Shown here piece by piece: positions 26,658 through 35,165 of a DNA stretch of 64,000 nt. How positions within the stretch are numbered: the stretch's first letter is position 1; each line of letters begins with the position of its first letter. This DNA comes from Ktedonobacteria bacterium. Its GTDB lineage: Bacteria; Chloroflexota; Ktedonobacteria; Ktedonobacterales; JACDGC01. Made by a program: the position numbers and the translations under genes. The DNA lies in contig DAIDHM010000104.1 in the NCBI GenBank assembly GCA_027459705.1, positions 1 through 64,000 on the forward strand. The letters run 5' to 3'. The notes under the pieces are model-generated. The model was not told the DNA's origin. It did no database searches and worked only from the letters and a program-made list of their open reading frames with translations.

Positions 26658-26963
26658 CTTTCACCCATCCTGCTGAGATCGCGCTCTCCACGCGAACCAG
26701 ATCAGACGTGCCAATAGCGATTAATAGCCTCCATGCTGTAGAAAAGAAACGTTGAAAACATCATACACCAGGTTTGGATGCCTGTTCAAGTCTGAAAGGA
26801 TCCCATTGCGATCGATCGATGCTGGGTCGGCGTCGCCACGTGGTGACGCAGCGCCTGTTGGTGCGGCTGACCAGTGTGGGGTGTGTTGGTATGGGAATTT
26901 TTGGATTGGGCGATTGGCCAGCCCGGCGGCCGGAGAAACCTACGGTCGCCGGGCTGCGCGCTG
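26658..26963. other. Intergenic region with one inverted repeat
   Basis: About 300 bp with no credible gene. A 9-bp inverted repeat (AGCCCGGCG / CGCCGGGCT, 26920-26954) lies just beyond the 3' end of the acylase gene and may help to end its transcript, but no T-run follows. Confidence 0.5.
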
Positions 26964-29531
26964 TTATGGCGTCAGCTTCAGGATATTGACCGCGGCAGCT
27001 TTGACGGCCGCGGACGAGAAAGTCATCGGCTGATACTGTCCCTGATCCCAGAGGGGGAGCAGATCGAAATTGTGTGGGGCGAAGGGCAGGCCAGATTCGC
27101 CGGTGGTGGTGATGTACTTTGAATTGTCCAGATTGCTCATATCGATGATCTCGCGCATCGACGGCACGGTATCCTGGCTGTAATCGCCATCTGCGAAGTT
27201 CCCAGCGCCGCCGACATTGACCGTCGACGAGTCCCCTGGCCGCTGGACCGTCTGGTCAGGGAAGATCAGATTGAGGGGGGGAACGCTCGCTAACTGACTG
27301 GCGAAAGTGGCATGGTGCAGACTGCCCCAGAGCCAGCGCGTCGGATCGCTCGTGCCGTAGGTCTTCGTGAGATCGCTGGCCGCCTCATCTTCTGCATGCC
27401 GTACGGCGGTGGCGCAGTCCGCTGCGGTCGGACATAATGGCGCTTGGGGTGCATCCAACAGATTGCGAACGATCAGGAACTTGTCGATCGCGTAGACGTT
27501 CTGGTCCCATTGGTTATAGGACGTCTTATTCAGCACCGGGTGGAGTAAGTCTTGCAACAGATGGGTGGTTGTCACCTCATAAAAGGTCGCCGCCGCGCTG
27601 TTGCGGGGCATGGAGCCATCCCAACCCGCTAGCAAGGTTTGCGCCGCCCGCGCGCCAGCGCTGGTCTGGCCATCGGCCGCACTCAGGTAGAGCGGAGCGA
27701 TCTGTTGTGCCGGGATCGAGGTGACATCCAATTGCACTTGCGCGACATCCGCCGGGCTGAATTGGGGTTTCGCCAGCAAGAGTTGCTCGATGCGTTTGGC
27801 GCGATAGCCAATATCCCAATCGTTGGTGATGAAGTAGGGATAATTCGGCGAGGTAATGCGGTTGTTGGCAGTCAGGATGATACCGGTTGGTGGATTAAAG
27901 AGGTGCGGCATGGCATCGAAAGGCACACGCCCGGTCCAGTCAAATGCCCCATTCGCGCTCTCCACTGGAACAAGCCCGTTGAGTAGCGGGCGGATCGGCA
28001 ACCAGCCAGAAAGGCGATAGCCGATATTGCCCTGGGTGTCGGCATAGACAAAATTCTGACTGATCGAGATATTGCGCAAAGCATCCTCGAATTCCGACCA
28101 GTTGCGGGCGGCGCCGAGCATGAAGAAGCCAGCGAACGTATACCCTGGCTGGAGGGCTGTCCATTGTAGTGCCATTGGTGCGGCGGATTTGAAATCCTTC
28201 CCCAGCACATCATTCAGGATCGGGCCGTGATTCGTGACGCGGACAGTGATATGCTGATCGGCCCCGCCTTTGACATGGATCACTTCATCGCGTGTCTGCA
28301 GGGGAACCATGGTGCCGCCGTGCAAATATTCCGTCTTATCAGCGGAAAGGTGCTCAATGTACATATCCGTATCATCGACCATGCCATCAGTCACCCCCCA
28401 GGCGATGTGGTCATTATGGCCGATGATGATCCCCGGAACGCCGGGAAAAGAGAAGCCGATGGCATTATAATGGTCCGCGGGGTTGTCATCATGCAACCCA
28501 ATCTCGTACCAGATCGCAGGATACTGGATACCGAGATGGGGATCATTCGCCAGGATCGGCAAGCCGGTGGTGGTGTGCGACCCAGCAATCACCCAGTCAT
28601 TACTCCCCAGGACGCCACCGGTCCGGCCGAGTAGCGCTTGCAATTGGGCAACCCCAGGACCTAATGTGGCGTGGCTGAGCGTCGCCAGATCTGCCGCTTC
28701 GTTAGCGGGCAGATTGCGCAAGAGCGCCGCAGTGCTGGCAGATGGTGTTGGCGCAGGCGCCTCGCTCCCAAGTGGCAGCTCGGTGGTGCCCGTTGCGTCG
28801 ATCAAGGTCGGGTTGTCGGCGGGATAGCTGGGGAAAAGCTGCGCAGTGAGGGTGGGCCCGACCTGCGCCAGCACCATTGCGCGCGCGAGCTTGATGCTCC
28901 AGGATCCATCCAGGTCGAGCGCGACCACCTTGCCATAGGCAATCGAATCCGTGTCATGCCATGGTTCCGGCGTGAATCCCAGGACGCGGAACTCCAGGGG
29001 CAGGCTGTTCATATGTGTCGATATGTAGGCATTGACCCCCTGGGTATAGGCATCTAGTTCAGCGTGCAGGTCAGATGGCAACGCGTCAACATCGGCCTGG
29101 GCGGTGCGAGTGAGGCCCAGCGTGCGCAAGAATTCGTCTGTGGGGACGACACTCGCGCCAAAAATCTCAGACAAGCGTCCAGCCGCGACACGGCGATTGA
29201 ACTCCATCTGAAATAGGCGATCCTGGGCGGTCACATAGCCTTGCGCAAAGAAGAGATCGTGCTGATCGCTGGCATCGATATGGGGGACGCCATAGGCATC
29301 GCGTGTGACGGTGATGGGGGCATGGACGCCCGCGATCTGGATGGTGCCGCTCGTCTGCGGGATGGCAGTGCGGATAAGCAACGTGGCGCCCAGGGCGATA
29401 TCAGCCACGAGGATGACCAGGGTCGCCAGGCTGAGCGTCAGGCGGCGGCGCCAGCGACGGGGACGCGGCGGCGGGGAAAGCTCAGAATCAGGAGATGAGG
29501 ACGAACCTATCGTCTGCTCGCCAGTGGTCAT
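26964..29531 (-). CDS. Penicillin acylase-family (Ntn) hydrolase, membrane anchored
   Basis: 855 residues. A cytoplasmic Pro/Arg-rich start, one transmembrane helix (~30-52), then an alpha/beta Ntn-hydrolase precursor. The alpha chain has DAYGVPHIDASDQHDLFFAQGY; the autocleavage site and Ser nucleophile are in GGVLGSNDWVIAG (~residue 308), followed by ANDPHLGIQYPAIWYEI of the beta chain. Family members cleave amides such as beta-lactams, acyl-homoserine lactones or acylated amino acids; the substrate here is unknown. The ATG has AAAGGTGG 7 nt upstream; an in-frame ATG at 29594 lacks support. The catalytic domain is probably outside the membrane. Confidence 0.92.
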   Translation of the reverse strand: MTTGEQTIGSSSSPDSELSPPPRPRRWRRRLTLSLATLVILVADIALGATLLIRTAIPQTSGTIQIAGVHAPITVTRDAYGVPHIDASDQHDLFFAQGYVTAQDRLFQMEFNRRVAAGRLSEIFGASVVPTDEFLRTLGLTRTAQADVDALPSDLHAELDAYTQGVNAYISTHMNSLPLEFRVLGFTPEPWHDTDSIAYGKVVALDLDGSWSIKLARAMVLAQVGPTLTAQLFPSYPADNPTLIDATGTTELPLGSEAPAPTPSASTAALLRNLPANEAADLATLSHATLGPGVAQLQALLGRTGGVLGSNDWVIAGSHTTTGLPILANDPHLGIQYPAIWYEIGLHDDNPADHYNAIGFSFPGVPGIIIGHNDHIAWGVTDGMVDDTDMYIEHLSADKTEYLHGGTMVPLQTRDEVIHVKGGADQHITVRVTNHGPILNDVLGKDFKSAAPMALQWTALQPGYTFAGFFMLGAARNWSEFEDALRNISISQNFVYADTQGNIGYRLSGWLPIRPLLNGLVPVESANGAFDWTGRVPFDAMPHLFNPPTGIILTANNRITSPNYPYFITNDWDIGYRAKRIEQLLLAKPQFSPADVAQVQLDVTSIPAQQIAPLYLSAADGQTSAGARAAQTLLAGWDGSMPRNSAAATFYEVTTTHLLQDLLHPVLNKTSYNQWDQNVYAIDKFLIVRNLLDAPQAPLCPTAADCATAVRHAEDEAASDLTKTYGTSDPTRWLWGSLHHATFASQLASVPPLNLIFPDQTVQRPGDSSTVNVGGAGNFADGDYSQDTVPSMREIIDMSNLDNSKYITTTGESGLPFAPHNFDLLPLWDQGQYQPMTFSSAAVKAAAVNILKLTP

Positions 29532-29697
29532 CAGTGTCCACCTTTCGCGATGAAGTTGCTGTGGAGATTGGGCCAGCGGCCCACGGGTAGCCAATTGGGG
29601 ATGATAGCTGTACTATAGCAGGTGAGCACGCGCGCGACAACCCGCCCGCGCCTGGCTTTCGTGAGATAGGGCCACCGCTTTCATCGCCACAGGTTAG

Positions 29698-29706
29698 TGC
29701 TAAAAT
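29698..29706 (+). promoter_or_regulatory. Extended -10 promoter (TGCTAAAAT)
   Basis: TG-C-TAAAAT 54 bp before the VOC-family gene, with a weak -35 (CTTTCA) 17 bp upstream. Confidence 0.5.
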
Positions 29707-29759
29707 CTGTGGAGGCTCACTCAAGCCAAATCATAGCAACAGGTAAGAAGGTAGCGGTG

Positions 29760-30122
29760 ATGACTAACGTGCGTATCGGTTCGATTGTACTGCGGGTAGC
29801 CGATCTGCAACGACAAACGGCATTCTGGTCGGCGGCACTCGATTATGTACCCCGCGAAGGGCAGAGCGATGATTTCGTGCTGCTCCGTCCCCGCAACGGG
29901 GTTGGCCCCAATCTGTCTCTCGATCTCCATCATTCAGAACTGTCTGTGCCACCGCGCCTCCATCTGGACCTCTACACCGATGATCAGATGCATGAAGTCA
30001 GCCGCTTGATAGCATTAGGCGCCTCACGGGTCGAATGGAGCAAACGGCCCGTGGATGCGGACTATGTCATCCTCGCGGATCCCGAAGGCAATCGCTTCTG
30101 TGTCATTGATACGACCCGCTAG
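29760..30122 (+). CDS. VOC-superfamily (glyoxalase/bleomycin-resistance-like) protein
   Basis: 120 residues, the usual size of a two-module VOC protein. IGSIVLRVADLQRQTAFWSAAL at the start and the closing VILADPEGNRFCVI are characteristic. Members bind a divalent metal and act as isomerases, dioxygenases or resistance proteins; metal ligands may include the His in RLHLDLYTD and the Glu in DPEGNRF. Substrate unknown. ATG 29760 has AGAAGG 8 nt upstream. It ends with TAG, which shows that this codon is a working stop here. Confidence 0.88.
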   Translation: MTNVRIGSIVLRVADLQRQTAFWSAALDYVPREGQSDDFVLLRPRNGVGPNLSLDLHHSELSVPPRLHLDLYTDDQMHEVSRLIALGASRVEWSKRPVDADYVILADPEGNRFCVIDTTR

Positions 30123-30255
30123 CTGGGTGACGTGCCAGTGGGTGGATGTACGGCTCAGGTGGGTATGCCGGGGTGAGAGGGGCGACCTGATGCGCAAAAA
30201 ACAGCAGCCATCCTGGCGAACGACGCCGGGTCGGCTGCTGGTGGTTTTCAGGATC

Positions 30256-30489
30256 TTACTTGCTCGCGCCAATTTTTGCGCCATTGAGTGGTCCGCCGAA
30301 GAGAGGAGCCAGGACACAGATATTGAAGATGCCGACGGCCATGAAGAAGAGGCCAACGACGCCCAGCACAGCACCGAGCACCGGCGCGCCCGCTACAAAT
30401 TGCATGATGCTCACGACAACCAATGCCAACCCGATGATGGCACGCGCTGCGCGCCCAAAGCCACTTGCCATGAATTTTGCGAATCCCAT
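30256..30489 (-). CDS. DUF2892 (YgaP-like) small membrane protein
   Basis: 77 residues with two hydrophobic helices (GRAARAIIGLALVVVS and LGVVGLFFMAVGIFNI), followed by CVLAPLFGG, the usual DUF2892 ending F-N-x-C-x-L. Function unknown; in YgaP this segment anchors a rhodanese, but here it stands alone. GGAGGG is 7 nt before the ATG. Convergent with the VOC gene. Confidence 0.8.
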   Translation of the reverse strand: MGFAKFMASGFGRAARAIIGLALVVVSIMQFVAGAPVLGAVLGVVGLFFMAVGIFNICVLAPLFGGPLNGAKIGASK

Positions 30490-30699
30490 TGTTGTACCCT
30501 CCAGCTGGTCAAACATGATACCGGTCTAGTCAGGCCGATGAATCTTGAACGCTCAATGCGTTCTGTGTATGGAATGCATTGAGCGCGCGAAAGGTTACAT
30601 CGATCAGCCCTGAATATCGTGCATTGCGAAAAACCGCTATTCCTGCGCGGGATGCTGCGATTCAGGAGCGAATGTCCATGCCCCATGCCCAGTTCCATG

Positions 30700-30708
30700 T
30701 GCTATAGT
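30700..30708 (+). promoter_or_regulatory. Extended -10 promoter (TGCTATAGT)
   Basis: Lies 56 bp before the chosen start of the sigma factor gene; no clear -35. Confidence 0.5.
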
Positions 30709-30763
30709 TCAGCATGAATCGATGCCTGGGTGGCGAACTCACTATGATCTGGAGGGGATCCTG

Positions 30764-31378
30764 TTGGACGTGGAGACCGAAGCGAGATTGGTCGCGCGAT
30801 TGCAACAACGCGACCCTGAGGCTTTCGCCATCTTCTTCGATGCCCAGGTCGACCGGGTCTATCGCCTGGGCTATTCAGTGATGGGAAATCGCGAAGATGC
30901 CGACGAGGTGGTGCAGGCGACCTTCATCGCGGCTTATGACGCCATCGAACGCTTCGAGCCCCACGCGCGCCTTGCCACCTGGCTCTATCGCATCGCTTAT
31001 CATCACTGTCTGATGCTGCTACGTCAACGCCATCCCACTGAGGCATTGCCCGATGAGGATGGCGCGCTACCGCAACCGGCCGCGCTGGTGGACTGGAGCG
31101 CCTGGCCAGAGAGTGTCGCGCTGGATGCTGAGGCGCACGCGGTGTTGCAGTCTGCCATTGCGACGCTCCCACCGCTGCTGCGCGCCGCCTTCGTCCTGCG
31201 CGATGTCGAGCAGATTCCAACAGCAGAGTGCGCCCACGTCCAGGGGATCAGCGAGAGCGCCTGCAAGGTGCGGCTGCACCGCGCGCGGCTGCTGCTGCGT
31301 GAACGGCTCGGCGAATATTTTGGCGACCGGATCGCGACACCGCATGCGGCTGGCGCGCCCCAGGAGGATCACCCATGA
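30764..31378 (+). CDS. ECF-type RNA polymerase sigma factor
   Basis: About 205 residues. Region 2 at ~20-90 (VDRVYRLGYSVMGNREDADEVVQ; TWLYRIAYHHCL) and region 4 at ~130-185 (LPPLLRAAFVLRDVEQIPTAE; SESACKVRLHRARLLLRERL). It directs RNA polymerase to a stress regulon. It overlaps the zinc-finger anti-sigma gene by 4 bp (ATGA), the standard arrangement for release upon a signal. The TTG at 30764 has GGAGG 8 nt upstream; ATG 30722 has no site. A degenerate copy of its 3' half lies at 34855-35040. Confidence 0.92.
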   Translation: MDVETEARLVARLQQRDPEAFAIFFDAQVDRVYRLGYSVMGNREDADEVVQATFIAAYDAIERFEPHARLATWLYRIAYHHCLMLLRQRHPTEALPDEDGALPQPAALVDWSAWPESVALDAEAHAVLQSAIATLPPLLRAAFVLRDVEQIPTAECAHVQGISESACKVRLHRARLLLRERLGEYFGDRIATPHAAGAPQEDHP

Positions 31379-31620
31379 CGTGCGATGAGCTACTGGTTTA
31401 CCTCTCAGACTATATCGACCGCGATCTCAATGATGAATTTGTGCAGGTCGCGCGCGACCACCTGGCGACCTGCCAGCATTGCCAGGTGGTCCTCAATACG
31501 ACCCAACGGGTCGTTGCCCTGGGTCACAACGAGCAACGCAAGCTGGACGCTGGCCATCGCGCCCTGCTCTTTGATAGGCTGCATTCCACGCTCGTCGCGC
31601 GCGAGACACCGAAGGCGTGA
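31375..31620 (+). CDS. Anti-sigma factor with zinc finger (ZAS domain)
   Basis: 81 residues. N-terminal anti-sigma domain with the H-x3-C-x2-C motif in DHLATCQHC and an upstream acidic CDELLVYLSDYIDRDL. No transmembrane helix follows, so it is a soluble ZAS protein (RsrA/ChrR-like class) that may sense redox or metal (inference). Start overlaps the sigma stop. Confidence 0.88.
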   Translation: MTCDELLVYLSDYIDRDLNDEFVQVARDHLATCQHCQVVLNTTQRVVALGHNEQRKLDAGHRALLFDRLHSTLVARETPKA

Positions 31621-31843
31621 ATCGCGATCGACAGAGGGATATGGTCGGGGCCACTATTGCTAGCAATGGTCGTGCATCGAGTGATTCTAGATTGCCGAGA
31701 ACCAAGCGTGATCTATCGATCCACTGCACCTCAGCGATCAGGTGCTAGCGTACAACACAGCAACGCGGAAGACGCCAACTAAGGCAAACCGTGCACCACG
31801 GCGACCAGGGCGGTAGCGGCGCTGCACGCGCCAGCGTTCCTCC
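31621..31843. other. Intergenic region at the left end of the accessory island
   Basis: No gene seen. The sequence loses similarity to the ordinary flanking genes before the Hint remnant begins. Confidence 0.4.
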
Positions 31844-31992
31844 GCCGAGCACCCGTTCCTCACGGAGGATTGCGGCTTCGTCCCGGCGCAGACGCTGCGG
31901 GTAGGCGAGCAGGTGGTGCGGGGCGCGATGGCAGCGCGGGCGTGTTCGCGACGGTGTGGATGGAGCCCGGTGCGGCGGTGGGGTATAATCTA
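31844..31992 (+). pseudogene. Hint-domain remnant of a polymorphic toxin or intein-like protein
   Basis: Two frames give the pieces of one PT-Hint C-terminal block: AEHPFLTEDCGFVPAQTLRV then, after a frameshift, DGSAGVFATVWMEPGAAVGY with NL following. The order 'EHPF...V.A..L..GE...DG....V........YNL' is the usual end of Hint domains that release toxin tips from RHS/polymorphic toxins. No start, no N-terminal Cys block and no intact frame remain. Confidence 0.6.
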
Positions 31993-32118
31993 TGCACACA
32001 CCTATTTGGTTCGATGACAACGGATAGGCAAAGGAAGAGTAGGTCATCATCGGACACTGAACGCTTTGCCGAATCCCATACCTCGCTCAATTTGACCAAA
32101 TAGAACGAAAGTTGGCCA

Positions 32119-32367
32119 ATGCTGGATGTACAACTCACTCGCGACTTCGCTCTCTTTATCGCTAACCAGCCTACTGCTGAACAGATCTTGGCATTTACAG
32201 CATCTGATGCCGCGATCGAACGTGCCTATGTCTTCATTGATGCGGAGCGTGAACGCGCGCTCTCCGAAGAAGAACGACATGAAATTGATACCTATTTGCT
32301 TATCCAGCATATTATGATTTTAGCCAAGGCGAAAGCGCGTCGTAAACTGCAACGACGAACCTCATAA
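32119..32367 (+). CDS. Small helical protein paired with HNH gene
   Basis: 82 residues, predicted all-helical, ending in a basic stretch (AKAKARRKLQRRTS). The stop (TAA) is one base before the ATG of the HNH gene, so they form a two-gene unit; small acidic/helical proteins upstream of solitary HNH genes are common in Chloroflexi and cyanobacteria as I know them. Function unknown; antitoxin-like partner is one possibility. No strong Shine-Dalgarno is visible. Confidence 0.65.
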   Translation: MLDVQLTRDFALFIANQPTAEQILAFTASDAAIERAYVFIDAERERALSEEERHEIDTYLLIQHIMILAKAKARRKLQRRTS

Positions 32368-32368
32368 T

Positions 32369-32716
32369 ATGGCGGCGAGGAAATCCATTCCAGAACGTCT
32401 GAGAATCCAGGTACGGGAACGTGCTCTGGGACGATGCGAGTATTGATTGCTACCGGATGATATGGTATTGCTCCCGCATGAAGCGGATCATATCATCGCG
32501 GAACAACATGGTGGACTTACCCAGTTCGAGAACCTTGCCTGGTCGTGCTTTGCGTGCAACCATTATAAAGGGCCTAATATATCTTCGATAGATCCGGAGA
32601 CTGGAAAGGTCGTAGCGTTATTTCTTCCGCGAAACCAACGATGGAATCGCCATTTCAAGCTGCTGGGGGCAAACATTCAGCCACTCACTGGACCAGGAAG
32701 AGTGACGGTCAGCTGA
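32369..32716 (+). pseudogene. HNH endonuclease interrupted by in-frame TGA
   Basis: 116 codons. ARKSIPERLRIQVRERALGR then CEY-stop-LLPDD, HEADHIIAEQHGG, NLAWSCFACNHYKG. Family members read CEYC at this point: the TGA (32444-32446) stands exactly where the second Cys of the first zinc knuckle belongs, one base from TGC/TGT. Catalytic H (ADHII) and the second C-x2-C (CFAC) survive. Most simply a recent nonsense mutation. A selenocysteine reading would need a SECIS element just after the TGA; I see no obvious strong hairpin there. Confidence 0.8.
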
Positions 32717-32724
32717 CTATTATT

Positions 32725-33207
32725 GAATACACCAACATCCCTATGGTGCGCGGCTATCTCTCTTTGGTAGCCGTGATCGATTGGTACAGTTGCTACATGT
32801 GAGCATGGGAACTTTCGAACACGGACGAGACCGGTTTCTGTCTAGCAACCTTGGAACGAGCGTTGAGAGGACGACGACCGCGCATCTTCAACACCGACCA
32901 AGGAAGTCAATTCACTAGTGAGCAGTATCTCCAGCAGCTCATACAAGCAGGCATCACTTTCATCTGGGATGGGAGAGGGCGAGCATTGGATAACCTAATT
33001 GTCGAGCACCTGTGGCGATCCGTCAAATTTGAGCAGGTCTATTTGCGCGAATATGCGGATGGCCATGAGGCACACCGTCACCTGGCAGCGTATTTTTGTT
33101 TTTACAACGAAGAACGCTTGTATCAATCCCTGGGATATCAAACCCCGACAGCGGTGTATTTTCAACCTGTGGGTGGATTCCCGCGCAATTCAGCCCGCTC
33201 TTTTTAA
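32725..33207 (+). mobile_element. IS3-family transposase (OrfB) C-terminal remnant
   Basis: One frame from 32725 encodes the DDE core: first Asp in VAVIDWYS, second in FNTDQGSQF, Glu in NLIVEHLW (35 residues between second Asp and Glu), then NEERLYQSLGYQTP. The 5' part of the gene and OrfA are missing, and an in-frame TGA occurs in CYM-stop-AWELSNT. No terminal inverted repeats were recognised. A dead fragment. Confidence 0.85.
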
Positions 33208-33331
33208 CTTTTTATCGTCGTTTTGAGGTCCATATTACGGGGGGCACCATAGGGCTGATACTCAGCGAACCAGTGTAAATGAAAACAATGTTAAATCTGA
33301 ATTTTTTTATAACGGTATCTGGTGAAAACTA

Positions 33332-33360
33332 TTGACAAGTTGGACTGTACATATTATTAT
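33332..33360 (+). promoter_or_regulatory. Promoter TTGACA-N17-TATTAT
   Basis: Consensus -35 (33332-33337) and 5/6 -10 (33355-33360). It would give a ~120-nt leader for the secreted-protein gene downstream. Confidence 0.65.
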
Positions 33361-33493
33361 TGCTATGTAAGTGAGAGTTCTACTGTTCAAGAGAGGCAGG
33401 TGAGCAATCTCTCGCCACTTATAACTTGGTGATTTTCGTTTGCAGAACTTAGTACAATTCATACAATCAGAAGAGGAGAATGTACACATGTCT

Positions 33494-33512
33494 CGCACAC
33501 CGCACACCGCAC
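33494..33512 (+). repeat. CGCACAC heptanucleotide repeat, 2.7 copies
   Basis: Lies between a well-placed ATG (33488, after AGAGGAG) and the main frame of the secreted protein. The ATG frame closes after nine codons at TGA 33515-33517, overlapping the TTG at 33514. One extra 7-bp unit would join the ATG to the main frame. Confidence 0.7.
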
Positions 33513-33513
33513 G

Positions 33514-34062
33514 TTGATTCAAATTTTTACTGTTGTACTATCACTATTTGCCCTATTCTGGGGTGCTTCGGGATCTATAGTACCGGCTTATGCCAGTACA
33601 GTAAATAGCCCACCTGGGGGTAATCCATCACATGGAATCGAAAACAAGGCAACATACGGTCCATCAGCGGGTAGTTCTCCGAATATCAACTATGGTGGTG
33701 GAGGGGTAAGTACGTGGCCCTGTACAATCATGGTATTCGCTAGCAAATCTGGCACAACACTTCAAGCTGATTCCCTTAACTATTGCAGTGGACCTTGGCA
33801 AAGTTCAATTGTTCAATTACAGGCTTGGCATTGTGTTGTGAGTTTTATGAACGATTGTTTTAACTGGTCATATCAAGGTCCAATGAATAACGGATCTTGC
33901 TCTTGGGGGGCCGGGCTGTATGATGAATGGTGTCCAGGTATGGGAGTCGCTACATATCCAGCGGGATCAGGCCAATTGTGGGATGTCATTGCCACAGTTT
34001 TTACAATCGCCCCAAACGGTCAAAGTGCTTCCACGCAGGTTGATCAGAGAATTCAGTTTTAA
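33514..34062 (+). CDS. Secreted Cys-containing protein, start disrupted or phase-variable
   Basis: 182 residues from TTG 33514. A signal peptide (IFTVVLSLFALFWGASGSIV, cleavage after YAS) is followed by an exported domain rich in Gly, Ser, Asn, Trp and with several Cys (WPCTIMVF; LNYCSGPW; WHCVVSFMNDCFNW; GSCSWG; EWCPGM), likely disulfide-bonded. No known family recognised. The good Shine-Dalgarno serves an ATG at 33488 in another frame, separated by the heptanucleotide repeat; translation may be coupled through TTGA, or the gene may be off in this cell. Codon usage and base composition are visibly more AT-rich than the surrounding chromosome, suggesting transfer. Confidence 0.65.
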   Translation: MIQIFTVVLSLFALFWGASGSIVPAYASTVNSPPGGNPSHGIENKATYGPSAGSSPNINYGGGGVSTWPCTIMVFASKSGTTLQADSLNYCSGPWQSSIVQLQAWHCVVSFMNDCFNWSYQGPMNNGSCSWGAGLYDEWCPGMGVATYPAGSGQLWDVIATVFTIAPNGQSASTQVDQRIQF

Positions 34063-34092
34063 ATGAAGCTTGTGGCGTGAACGCATTGCTCT

Positions 34093-34124
34093 GCAGGTCA
34101 AGCTACAAATTGTTGCTTGCCTGC
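34093..34124 (+). terminator. Hairpin after the secreted-protein gene
   Basis: Stem GCAGG-CAAGC / GCTTG-CCTGC with one bulged T. No T-run; weak terminator or attenuator before the next gene. Confidence 0.4.
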
Positions 34125-34155
34125 GGTAGCGATATAAAGAAAGGGTACTAAAGGT

Positions 34156-34581
34156 ATGGAAATACCATTGTATGGCATCGAGGCTTACATAGAGCTTATT
34201 ACGAGATGGAGTGAAAAAGCTTTCGAATTGGAAGAACGCAAGTCATTGTTCTTTTTTTGGCTTACTCTTCTATCACTTCTGTACGAAGATGGCCATTTTA
34301 ATAAAAATCCTGGGGGTGAACTTACCCGATCCGCATTTGATGGATATCCACCCATTGAGTTATTCAGAAGTAGATTGCAAGATCTGCAACATATCGGTGT
34401 GAATGAAGGTTTCCTTGTAATTGCTATGCGAGATACATCTGAGCAATTGATTGGGATTGAAATGCCGAATAAACTGAAAGATTGGGTGCGAATCGCGGAT
34501 GAAATTTTGCCAAAATGGATGCGATTCTCTCGCCAGGAAGGAACGTGGCATCGTTCTCATACTTCTTATCGACCCGAGTGA
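34156..34581 (+). CDS. Orphan protein in AT-rich island
   Basis: 141 residues, unrecognised; rich in aromatic and charged residues, with a hydrophobic central patch (SLFFFWLTLLSLLYEDG), no signal peptide. Could be an immunity-type or phage-derived protein, but nothing in the sequence proves it. AAAGGG is 10 nt before the ATG. Same AT-rich composition as the preceding gene, so the two probably arrived together. Confidence 0.55.
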   Translation: MEIPLYGIEAYIELITRWSEKAFELEERKSLFFFWLTLLSLLYEDGHFNKNPGGELTRSAFDGYPPIELFRSRLQDLQHIGVNEGFLVIAMRDTSEQLIGIEMPNKLKDWVRIADEILPKWMRFSRQEGTWHRSHTSYRPE

Positions 34582-34676
34582 CACTTGTGAAAGTGATATA
34601 TTTGCGGGAATCTTTCCCGCGCGACAAGTCATGAATATGGATGTCATTCACGCTTCACGAGAGGAGTGAATCTCTA

Positions 34677-34907
34677 ATGCATGCATTCATGCGAAGGCTG
34701 ATACGGGCATTCGGTGTGTGTGGATGTGGCTCTAGCGGCACGTGGGAGTCCACAACCATCTCCTATAACTGCTCAACGTCCCATATATCTCCTACCGGTG
34801 AAAAATCAAAGATGGTGCTGGCTGTGGTCAAGAGTCTGGCGTATACACTAATTTGCCGCGCTGGTGGACTGGAGCGCCTGGCCAGAGAGTGTCGCGCTGG
34901 ATGCTGA
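34677..34907 (+). pseudogene. Small gene truncated at the duplication junction
   Basis: After GAGAGGAG, an ATG opens a frame whose first ~59 residues (RRLIRAFGVCGCGSSGTW...) are unique; from 34855 on it runs into the duplicated sigma-factor DNA in a wrong frame. The original 3' end is lost. Unknown product. Confidence 0.4.
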
Positions 34908-35040
34908 GGCGCACGTGGTGTTGCAGTCTGCCCTACGATGCCCCCATCACTGCTGCGCGAAGCCTTCGTTCTGCGCGATGTCGAGTAGATTCCGACGGCA
35001 GAGTGCGCCCATGTCCAGGGGATCCATGAGAGTGCCTGCA
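34855..35040 (+). pseudogene. Degenerate partial duplicate of the ECF sigma gene
   Basis: 186 bp matching 31079-31265 of the sigma gene, the first ~75 bp nearly identical, the rest with scattered substitutions, a 1-bp deletion and a CAG-to-TAG stop (34985-34987). It marks the right boundary of the accessory island in direct orientation to the intact gene. Confidence 0.9.
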
Positions 35041-35165
35041 CTTCGCGGACACCACATCACCCGCCGACACGCTCGATCACCTCATCGTGCAGAGCGACGG
35101 AAGGATTCGCGGTGACCGTGAGCATAGGCGCTAAAACATCCCTGGGGCGGTGGTCGGCGCGAGCA

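Noticed and set aside
32444-32446. Selenocysteine codon in the HNH gene
   Set aside because: Other genes in the same island are also broken, and TGA ends many genes here; kept only as a low-probability option.
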